64,000 nt of DNA, from positions 11,832,967 through 11,896,966 of the forward strand of contig NC_054748.1 of the NCBI RefSeq assembly GCF_018143015.1, in the 5' to 3' direction. Below the pieces are notes generated by a model. It had not been told where the DNA came from and searched no databases. It saw only the letters and a list, made by a program, of their open reading frames with translations. Shown here piece by piece: positions 13,001 to 21,257 of the stretch (its first letter is position 1; each line of letters starts with the position of its first letter). The DNA comes from Lytechinus variegatus. Its lineage: Eukaryota; Echinodermata; Echinoidea; Temnopleuroida; Toxopneustidae. A program made the position numbers and the translations under genes.

Positions 13001-14957
13001 GGGAATTGACGTCACAAGTGAGGATGATAAGGACGTCGACGAGGAGAGAGAGACAGGAGATCGTTTTCTCTTAGGTTTGTTTATTTGAATTATTGAAAAT
13101 AGGAATGAGAAAATGAAGAAATAGGAAAAATTGAAAGTGCAAGAGAAGAATAATGACAAAGAGGACAATGAGAAGTAGTGGATGAGAAAAGAAAGAAAGA
13201 AATATAGATAGAAAAAGAAAAGAGAAAAAAAAGGAAGAAAGAAGAAAAAAGGAAGAGAAAGAAAGAAAGGAAGGAAAGAATGAAGAAGAAGAAGAATAAA
13301 AAGAAGGAAGGAAGTGAAAAACTATGGGTAGATGAATACAAAAGCAATTCAAATTTATTGAAATCAAGCCCCCCCCCCCATAAAAAATAATAATATCAAA
13401 AGGAAATAAAAATAAAAGTAAATAAATGAAAATAATCATCAAAATAATCGTATAAAGTTTCTTTTATCAATCCACCTAATTGTTTTTTTCTCAATTCTTC
13501 ATTAAAAAAGTCATTTATTCAGTGAAATATATTTATAGTAACATCAGTCATTCTTAAATGAATTCATTTGTTTATTTGATTGTTTCCTAATTACACATCT
13601 AGATAATTATCGTGACTTCCAGTTTAATATCTTTGATGACATCTGGAATGCATGCGATAACATCTACCAAACAGGAATCCAGGTCGTACATGACATCGTG
13701 ATGGGAGAGAATAAGGATGAGAAGGACGTCGAAGCGGGTTGCACCGTGGTCAATGATAAAGAAACGGGAGATCATACCCCATCAGGTCGGTGAAGGATAA
13801 TGATACAGATCATTAAGGACCCTCATTCCTATCCTAAGCAAAAAATCACTAATAAATAGATAAGTAAAATAAATGTAAAATATGTATATAGAATTAAAAG
13901 CACAAAGTGGCAGCAACTTCGTCTCCGAAATATTTGACAAGGAAGAAAATTAATAGATGAAAATAAATAAATAAAAAAGAGATAAAGGAGTGCGCATTTA
14001 ATGCATTTTCTTATTTTTGTCCTCTAATTTGGATCACTCTCGACTACAAACCGATAGAAGAAATTGGGAATACTAGTGATGTCAATTATTAATTTTTCTT
14101 GTCCGATAAGACACAGGAATCACATTGGTGAATAATATATTGCCATGGTATATAAACGGTGTTATAATCAATACTTATAGTTAGTCGTTATTTTAAATTT
14201 GTCTGTTTTGTGTGTGTAGGTCATCCTGATCTCTGGGACGTCATCAACTGCATGATCACAGGTGTCCCCTTGGAGAAGAGGGAGGAGAAGAGGGAGAAGG
14301 GGGAGGAGGGGGAGAAGGGGGATGCGTAGACAAAGGGAGAAGGGGTGAGAACACAAGATGCAGACCGAGGAGGAGGGGATATATATTGGAGGGGAGAAGG
14401 TGGAGTATATTGAGAAGGGAGATACCCGAAGAGGAAGACAAGAAGGAGGAGATGTAAGGAGGGGACTATGGTGATGATGACAATATCAACATCCACTGTG
14501 ACTAGAACGGTCATCTAAGAAACAGACGAAGGTATTCCCAAGGTTTGTAAATCTAATAAGAAAAATTATAAGCATGATGAATGTAAGCAGTCAAAGAATC
14601 AATGGAGTTTGAAGTAATTAATTTGCTCGGGAAGTTTTCCTTCTTTATAAAAAAAATACCAAGTATTTGCATAATAAAACGTAAAATAATGATTGGGATA
14701 AACAAACTATAATGTTCATATAATTTATCAGACTTTCGACTTATCGGTATCTGAAACAAGCTTAAATTTACTGTACTTTACTTATTGTTTATCTGTCTCT
14801 TGCTTTCAAATAATAATGGAAAACACGAAAAATCACACATATCAGTATATGAACGTAGTCTTTTCTTTTCTTTTTTTCATTTCAAATAGACCGACGTCGT
14901 GAAGAATTTTCCATGAACAAAATCACTTGGACGGAGAATAAATGTTTGCCTGAATGA
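9929..14957 (+). CDS. Unrecognised gene: acidic protein with SH4-like lipidation start (whole model)
   Basis: Predicted coding exons: 9929-10045, 11470-11755, 12041-12187, 12541-12672, 12967-13074, 13603-13785, 14220-14261 and 14890-14957, giving 360 codons plus stop with no frame conflict. After a phase-0 first intron, every later junction is phase 1. The protein starts MGCVKSRPRS: glycine 2 with cysteine 3 and basic residues is the myristoylation plus palmitoylation pattern of Src-family SH4 regions, so membrane anchoring is likely. TCCWAG (24-29) and a basic SKNKR end follow. Exon 2 is Ser/Thr-rich (repeated SIQSATSIHS type runs); exons 3-6 are strongly acidic with some amphipathic stretches. 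I recognise no enzymatic domain. An alternative end, reading through the exon 7 donor to a TAG at 14327-14329, also gives 360 residues but ends in low-complexity Glu/Lys/Gly sequence. Confidence 0.62.
11470..11755 (+). CDS. Lipidation-start gene, exon 2
   Basis: 95 codons plus one base, beginning ELQYMDEDICSDDDTGD. It is rich in Ser and Thr with DDD/DED acidic patches. The donor is GTAAGT. The acceptor may be three codons later, at 11479 (TTGCAG); both keep the frame. Confidence 0.62.
12041..12187 (+). CDS. Lipidation-start gene, exon 3
   Basis: Phase 1 at both ends, acceptor TAAAAG, donor GTAAGT. It encodes residues 135-183, beginning HRFIKDEEEDDVSILSD. The preceding intron starts with a long purine-rich run. 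Confidence 0.6.
12541..12672 (+). CDS. Lipidation-start gene, exon 4
   Basis: Phase 1 at both ends, acceptor AATTTAG, donor GTGAGC. It encodes residues 184-227, including LGEETDDESSSESVMVKG and ending DADWS. Confidence 0.6.
12967..13074 (+). CDS. Lipidation-start gene, exon 5
   Basis: Phase 1 at both ends, acceptor GATTAG, donor GTTTGT. It encodes residues 228-263, including VTSEDDKDVDEERETGD. A 240-base GAAA-type purine run follows in the intron. Confidence 0.58.
13603..13785 (+). CDS. Lipidation-start gene, exon 6
   Basis: Phase 1 at both ends, acceptor CATCTAG. It encodes residues 264-324 with a possibly helical stretch FDDIWNACDNIYQTGIQVVH. The donor GTCGGT is weak, so the exact end is the least certain of the set. 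Confidence 0.55.
14220..14329 (+). CDS. Lipidation-start gene, exon 7 (two possible ends)
   Basis: It begins GHPDLWDVINCMIT. If the donor ACAG then GTGTCC at 14261/14262 is used, the exon is 42 bases, keeps phase 1 and joins exon 8. If not, the frame runs on through GA-rich sequence (EKREEKREKGEEGEKGDA) to the TAG at 14327-14329. I prefer the short exon because other introns of this gene also begin with purine-rich repeats. Confidence 0.5.
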
Positions 14958-15120
14958 CTTGCTTGGTGACTGCTTTAAGATCAGGACTGATGCAATTAGC
15001 TTATTGGAAGTAAGATGTTTCAGAAGAAAGGCCTGGATTAGGAACCAGGTTGGTGCCATCCGACCAACATAATATGGCCTTACCCTTGTTCCTGAAAAAA
15101 AGATTAAATTCGAACTATTG
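14890..15120 (+). CDS. Lipidation-start gene, exon 8 (last coding, then 3' UTR)
   Basis: The acceptor CAAATAG gives a phase-1 entry reading DRRREEFSMNKITWTENK and ending CLPE, with TGA at 14955-14957. The exon continues untranslated to a strong donor GTGAGT at 15121. A stop more than 50 bases before a junction would normally expose the transcript to nonsense-mediated decay, unless this donor is skipped. Confidence 0.45.
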
Positions 15121-15343
15121 GTGAGTATATAGCTTTCATTAGCTGTCAATTATGGATTAAGTAGAAGTATCAATATAAAAATAAAAAAAAGTGTTAATTT
15201 AAGAACTGCATGTTATCAAAAATTTATTGTTTTTACCGATTTTTTTTATGTCTAGATATTAGTATTTTGTGCAATAAAATGGAATGAATATGAATTGTTA
15301 AACTAACAACGTGTATAATTTACATTACTCTTTTGATTTGTAG

Positions 15344-15560
15344 GAACAACAAAAAGAAGCATTAGTCATCATCTACAAAGATAAGAGATTCTTCTGAAGT
15401 AGATAAAAACCAATGGTTTCCATGGTTTCAGTCATGTGCGATGATGTTAGCAACCATGTACCGGATAAATTCCGCTGAACTGAATCTTTGCCTTGGGAAA
15501 TCTGCAAATTCATCACTATAACATGAGGAAATAAAGCAGCTGAAAGTATTTTACTTCATG
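15344..15560 (+). other. Probable untranslated spliced exon
   Basis: It is bounded by TTTGTAG and a consensus donor (ATG then GTAAGTAATC). It has no usable frame and lies in series behind the lipidation-start gene, so it is probably part of its 3' untranslated region or of a non-coding transcript. Confidence 0.4.
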
Positions 15561-15802
15561 GTAAGTAATCTTCAAACAGTTAACGTTCAAATGCATAATG
15601 ATTACTTGAAAGAATACAGGTCATTGCATGGCTTGTCCGGAGCATTTCTTTTTAATTGAACCTTTACTTACAAAATTAACACAGTTTGGAGTGTGGATAT
15701 TTGAACAAGTTTTGATTATCATTTAACATTATTTTTGAATTTTGAAATGATCGAAATCATTCTTACTCATATTAATAATGTGAATTTCTAATTGTGTTTC
15801 AG

Positions 15803-16080
15803 GTCAAGAAAATCAAGCCATACACTTTTAAAATAGATGGTGCTGGGCGGTGCATTTTCTTGAACTTATGAACGGGATTTTCTGTCAACTACATTCTCTT
15901 CAATAATTAATTGTTGCTGTGGAAGAAAGACATGTCGACCTAACTATAGCTGTCGACTGAATCACTAAATTTCGAATTGGTCACCATGCATGGTTAATGG
16001 ATGTAGAGAGGAGGAATTGCTAGGACTGTAAACCATGAATACTGCACTGATAGCAATAAACGAAATTAGGAGGAATTTCT
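15803..16080 (+). other. Probable terminal untranslated exon
   Basis: A strong acceptor (ATTGTGTTTCAG) at 15802 opens it, and an AATAAA at about 16057 could serve as polyadenylation signal. No coding frame is seen. Confidence 0.35.
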
Positions 16081-17651
16081 ATTGCCAATCTGAGAACAAA
16101 ACTTGTTATAAGAACAATCCTTAATCCTGGATCCTTATCCTAATTTAAGGAGGTTGATGTTCAAATTTTGCTTTTAGTGATCTGCTCTCATTTCATGACA
16201 TTATCTTGGAAATGAAAGCCAAAACAAGAAATAACGTCGTCTGTATACCACACTGCACAGAACGAAAAGCAGATTGGGAACATTCTGAGAAGGATAAACG
16301 CATCAAACTTGATGACTTCGAACCCCCTTACATTCTTAACTAATCGTGTATCGTTATATACTCAGAGTGGATGATAGATCATAATATTGATACATCATTA
16401 CATTTATCTGCTACTGACAAAAATATATTTTAAAGGAGTACTATAAAAGCCTTGCACAGATATAAACAGTGACAAGTTTGTATAATTGGCATTTTAGTAA
16501 GAAAGAAAGAGGGGAGGGAGAGAAAGAAAGTGGAGAAAGAAGAAGGAAAGGAGGACGGGTGGAGGGTTGTCAACGTGGTGAAATCATTCAAACGATTAGG
16601 CCTATACGATTTCCTTTAATACCTATTATTTTGTTTTGACAGAAAAACAAAGTTGAAAATGTTAATATCCAATAATAGTATTTCCTATTGAATGTCTTTA
16701 TGTTCGACTTTCTGCAAGCCCTAAAATAATTGTTGATTTTTAAAAATATTTTGACAAATATTTAGTCACTATAGTTAATTCCTTTATGTTGCAACAGGCG
16801 GTCCGGTGCTGCCTGCCATGAAAGAGCGCCATGCGACTTTTATATGACGAGATGGCAAGATATTCTTTATTTTGTTATCTTGACTATTGTGCTGACTCAT
16901 TAATTTATATATATTTGAAATTGCGACATCGGCGAATAAATCATACAAATATGATATAAATTACGCTTTTATTATATAATGATGCATGGGGTATCATGTT
17001 AGTTTAGGCATTTGGTTTAATTGATCGGGTTCATAATACGAGTTGTCTCATACCCACTTCGGCTAAATTTTAATGCCAAGTTAGGCTAACTTCCACTTCG
17101 AATACTCACTATTTGAACTTTTCTTCAGTGAAAATTTGGTTCATAAACTGATCATCTTGTCATTTAGACCAAGTGGATAGCAGTCGAAAAGAGCCTATTG
17201 GAAATTAGACAAAATGGTAAATGAGCTCTAGAAAGAATAGGGCCATATAGCTCTGAATATAGGGGAGGCCATCCGTATCAGAGTCTTTTTAAGTTATGAG
17301 GATAAATTCATGTTTGTAATTATTCATTTTAAACAATTTATTTGGATTTTTATACGGAAAATAAAACCAAACCAAGGCAAAGAAAACCAAAAGCTAAATT
17401 AAATAAATTGCAATTTAGACCAAATGGTAATAGACGAAGTGGTTGTATATACGATCTAGGATCTGGGTAAATCAATGAGTGAACAAATTTGAAAGGAAAG
17501 AACAGCGTTGTAAAATCTAAAGTCTTGTTGCGTCATCCGGACGATATTTGGACGATATCCTCTTTTTTTTCATCAATATAAAAAAAAATCTTTGATTTAG
17601 GGACTGACATCATTCGGGAAGGTGCGAAAAGCAATATAACAGGCAAGTGCA
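16081..17651. other. Gene-free AT-rich stretch
   Basis: A purine-rich GAAA/GGGA run lies at 16500-16565. Nothing else is recognisable. Confidence 0.4.
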
Positions 17652-18325
17652 CACTGCAAAAACTTTGGTGTTGATTTAACACCAGCCTGGAATCTATATG
17701 TCCACACCAGAGAAGTGCCATCAGTTTGGTGTTGGTCGAAAACAGCATCGATTTGATGTTTTTTCAATACTTCTCTGGTGTGGATATATATAGATTCCGG
17801 TCTGGTGTTAAATCAACATCGGAGTTTTTGAAGTGCAGAGAATTAAGTATTGAAAAAACCACCGGTTGAATTAAACCGATCCTGCTTTAATAATACTAAT
17901 ACTAATTGGTGTTGGATAAACACCTATCTGGTGTTAGACTTATGCCAAAACTGGTGTTGATTTAACACCAGACCGGAATCTATATATATCCACACCAGAT
18001 AAGTATTGAAAAAACATCAGTTTGGAATCAAATCGATGCTGTTTTCGACCAACACCAAACTGATGGCACTTCTCTGGTGTGGTGTGGATATATATAGATT
18101 CCGGTCTGGTGTTAAAGCAATACCGGAGTTTTTGCAGTGCAGAGAATTAAGTATTGAAACAACACCGGTTGGATCAAACCGATCCTGCTTTAATACTAAT
18201 TGATGTTGCATAAACACCTATCTGGTGTTAGACTTATACCAAAACTGGTGTTGTTTAACACCTCTCTGGTGTGGACATATATAGATTCCGGGCTGGTGTT
18301 AAATCAACACCGGAGTTTTTGCAGG
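17652..18325. mobile_element. CACTGCAAAAAC-type MITE with internal inverted repeats
   Basis: The left end CACTGCAAAAACTTTGGTG continues into GTTGATTTAACACCAG. The right end CTGGTGTTAAATCAACACCG then GAGTTTTTGCAG is its inverted repeat. Within the element, the same blocks (TCTGGTGTGGATATATATAG, GGTGTTAGACTTA) recur in both orientations, and internal end-like copies occur at 17826-17840 and 18126-18142. This implies partial self-duplication or nesting of related copies. No transposase is present. Confidence 0.75.
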
Positions 18326-18756
18326 GATTCGAACCCCGTATAGCGTACTGTTCATGTTGAACCACAGCAGCATCATCTTCGTAGATGGCGTTCCATAGTT
18401 AAATTGTCACGCGAAATTTGGAAACAATCGAAGAGTCCGAAGACGACAGACGATGGAAGATATTTCTGAAAGAATGAGACGCATAGTCTCTGTTTCTCAT
18501 CCATTTGAATATATTTATGAAGCACAAAGAAACAGATACCACTCCACCGGAAATCCGAGGGTAAATATAATTTTTTAATGATTATTTTTCTGATTATGAC
18601 TTAGCCAGCTCTGGAGCCTTGCGTTAAGTTAGCGGTACTTACACACCTTGGCACCCCGGAGTGTCGGCGCAGGTATCGCGCAAGTACCGCAATGCGGGAG
18701 CGAGCAGGAAGCTGTGTGAAATGACATGGCGATGCTGATAGTCTCTTCTACTTCTA
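18326..18756. other. Unassigned stretch
   Basis: It has no gene and no clear repeat ends. A moderately CpG-containing part lies at 18620-18720. Confidence 0.35.
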
Positions 18757-19147
18757 GAATATTTCATATAATAAAATACAAAAGAAATAGTTAGTGGATG
18801 ACGTCATCAGTCTCCTCATTTGCATACCGACCAGGATGTTTTGTGAAATTAAGCGAAACTTAAAAATGTCATGACTTCCTTGTTTACTTATCCGATTTTG
18901 ATGAAATTTTCCATGTTAATTTGTTATCATGGTTTAGACAGGAATAACCGTCGTTTCTGGGGATTTATTCAACAATTTCTGACATTTTACTGTAATCCCC
19001 ATTCATGTATGGTGAGTGGAGCCAACATAGTTCAGCGGAACAACCAAAATACAGAGACTGAAGCTTTTGGTCTAATCATAGTTATGCTTCTTGTATTTTT
19101 CTCTTTTTATTCAAATCAACTTTTTGTTGGGGTGGACTTGTTCTTTA
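18757..19147 (+). mobile_element. Fold-back element, one arm only
   Basis: It matches the right arm of the complete fold-back element at 20019-20625: TTTCATATAATAAAATAC, the CGTCATCAGTCTCCTCATTT region, TCCGATTTTGATGAAATTTT and the end TTGTTGGGGTGGACTTGT. About 150 bases of unrelated sequence (roughly 18930-19080) interrupt the arm relative to the other copies, between two GTTAT motifs, suggesting a nested insertion. Confidence 0.65.
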
Positions 19148-19249
19148 ATTTCATATTTGTTGTTCTTGTTAGCATAATTATAATATGCAAATAAGATGAT
19201 AAATGAATATTCATGTGTACATAACGAATGGGAAAAATTGGCAATATTA

Positions 19250-19965
19250 ATAAGCGAAAATTTTGGGGGCGTCGTCTGCGTATCAACTGACCGTTTTCTT
19301 TCCATCCCATGCTTCCTCGATGGTGAATCTGTTTTTAAATATGTCTCTGCGCCGACACTCTTGTTAAGTTTCTTTTCATTTCTCTCTTCAAAATCGGCCA
19401 ATCTTGAACCAAGCTTCCCTTCAAGTTTACTCAAATGTCGCTCGCTCATTCATTGCTATTGATCTTGAACTACCATCAAATCCAGATGAACAGTCACATT
19501 TCAAACACGGATGTAGGGATTGACTGAGCTTGTTGATGTTGTCAGCAAGTCTTTCTCTACCATCCCTCTCCAATTTCATCATCTCACTTTCCATCGCATC
19601 CTGCCAGTTGTCGAATCCTTTGACGGCGTAGTGCCGAATTTCGGTAATCTTCACCTCATCATCCAGATTCTGTTATGTTATAACTTGAGATTGGACTGCT
19701 TAGTTATCTGAATATTTGACACACATAAAATGGAAATTGTTTCAGTAAATCCTAGTCTTTTCATCATTATTCTTGCAAACATACATATGCGAATTATACA
19801 CTGATTAAGTATCATTTGTTCAATTAAGAATTTCGATGACAACTTTTCAGTGTCTGCCTATGAGAAAACCATTTCACTACCAACCCTTGTATTGTCACAT
19901 GCAAATTCACAAAAGGGGTCATTGTAGAGCAGATTCGCGAGCATTTTAGCTGATTTTACAAGAGA
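19250..19965 (-). pseudogene. Two unrecognised minus-strand coding exons with a frame break
   Basis: Exon A, 19965-19885, is exactly 27 codons (start SLVKSAKMLANLLYNDPF) with acceptor CTTTCAG and a weak donor. Exon B starts at 19669 after ACATAACAG in the matching phase 0 and reads NLDDEVKITEIRHYAVKG, then a charged helix-like MESEMMKLERDGRERLAD and a cysteine motif HPCLKCDCSSG. Near 19430-19450 the frame stops; a second frame, shifted within the repetitive ATGAATGAGCGAGCGA, continues with RHLSKLEGKLGSRLADFEER. The composition in both parts is protein-like, so this is either a frameshifted gene copy or a base-calling error in a real exon. I do not recognise the family. It sits between two fold-back elements. 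Confidence 0.4.
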
Positions 19966-20018
19966 CTGAAAGATAAAAGAAGATCTTTTTAAAATCGTAG
20001 AAAAACAGGTTATTAATT

Positions 20019-20625
20019 GAAGGTCAAGTCCACCTCGGAGAAATGTTGATTTGAATCCATAGAGAAAAATCAGACAAGCACAATGCTGAAGATTTCATCA
20101 AAATCGGATGTAAAATAAGAAAGTTATGACATTTCAAAGTTTCGCTTATTTTCAACAAAATAGTGATATGAACGAGCCAGTTACATCCAAATGAGAGAGT
20201 CGATGATGTCACTCACTCACTATTTCTTAAGTTTTTATTGTTTGAATTATACAATATTTCAATTTTTGCGAATTTGACGATTAGGACCTCCTTGCCTGAA
20301 GCACAAAATGTTAAAATAATGGAATTCCACGTGTTCAGTGAGGAATGAAACTTCATTTCACATGACAATGATGAGAAAATAAAAATATTTCATATTTCAT
20401 ATAATAAAATACAAAAGAAATAGTGAGTGAGTGATGTCATCAACTCTCTCATTTGGATGTATCTGGCTCGTTCATATAACTATTTTGTTGAAAATTAGCG
20501 AAACTTTAAAATGCCATAACTTTCTTATTTTACATCCGATTTTGATGAAATTTTCAGTGTTATGCTTGTTGAATTTTTTTCTTTTTATTCAAATCAAGTT
20601 TTTGTTGGGGTGGACTTGTCCTTTA
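20019..20625. mobile_element. Complete fold-back element with long inverted arms
   Basis: The left end AGGTCAAGTCCACCTC and right end GGGGTGGACTTGTCCTTT are inverted copies. The homology extends some 250 bases inward on each arm: ATCAAAATCGGATGTAAAAT on the left mirrors ATTTTACATCCGATTTTGAT on the right. Only about 130 bases in the middle are unpaired. It has no coding capacity. Related copies lie at 18757 and 27904. Confidence 0.85.
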
Positions 20626-21188
20626 AGGAATGAGGGAGATATATTAATAGAGGGAGCAAGATACTGTAAGTATTTTTTAACAAAAACTCAACCTCAAAAG
20701 GTAAGATATTTATATCAGATAGATGGCAAAGTGCTATAGAATCGGTCAGTACCACGTTTTCCTCACATATTTGATATGCATGTAATGATGTTATGGGGAT
20801 ACTTGTGGAAGAGTTCAGATTTTATTGGAAATGGTGCTAACGGTGACATATTTGAAGACTTTTTTGTCAATAATTTCATGAATACTGAACTCATCCCAAA
20901 GAAGCTTACGGTAGTGGGTAAGGTTAGGTCACTTTTCATGTTAATGATGATAGATTTTAAAGATATTGAATAATTATTGAATAGTATTTTTTAGATAATG
21001 ACCGTCTGCAAAGTATGGACACGCACAAAGTTTGGACTCACTGCCATACATGAAATCATTATTATTTCATAAATTCACATATATGTGTATAACAGGTCTC
21101 CCTTTAAACAAGATTTTCTTCAGCAACGATCTTAGTCATTAAAATTAGTCAATCCTATTTTCATAATTATGGCGAAAAATATTGAATA

Positions 21189-21257
21189 ATGGGTCAGGAG
21201 CTGGACATAGAGGAACTGAAGTTCTTGCTTCCAGAACTAAATCTTATGTCACTCAAG
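21189..21257 (+). CDS. ACCS: ACCS-like gene, exon 1
   Basis: It encodes MGQELDIEELKFLLPELN and five further residues, ending at AAG then GTGTGT, phase 0. An in-frame TGA at 21183-21185 precedes the ATG. It lacks the Tyr-rich segment that usually precedes the GIINL motif in the family, so another 5' exon could exist. Confidence 0.5.

Noticed and set aside
13071-13442. Open frames rich in Ser/Phe/Leu on the minus strand
   Set aside because: They lie over the GAAA-rich intron sequence and reflect low complexity.
14877-15149. 90-codon minus-strand open frame
   Set aside because: The plus strand here has a phase-matched acceptor, a short reading frame and a strong donor; the minus frame lacks family similarity.
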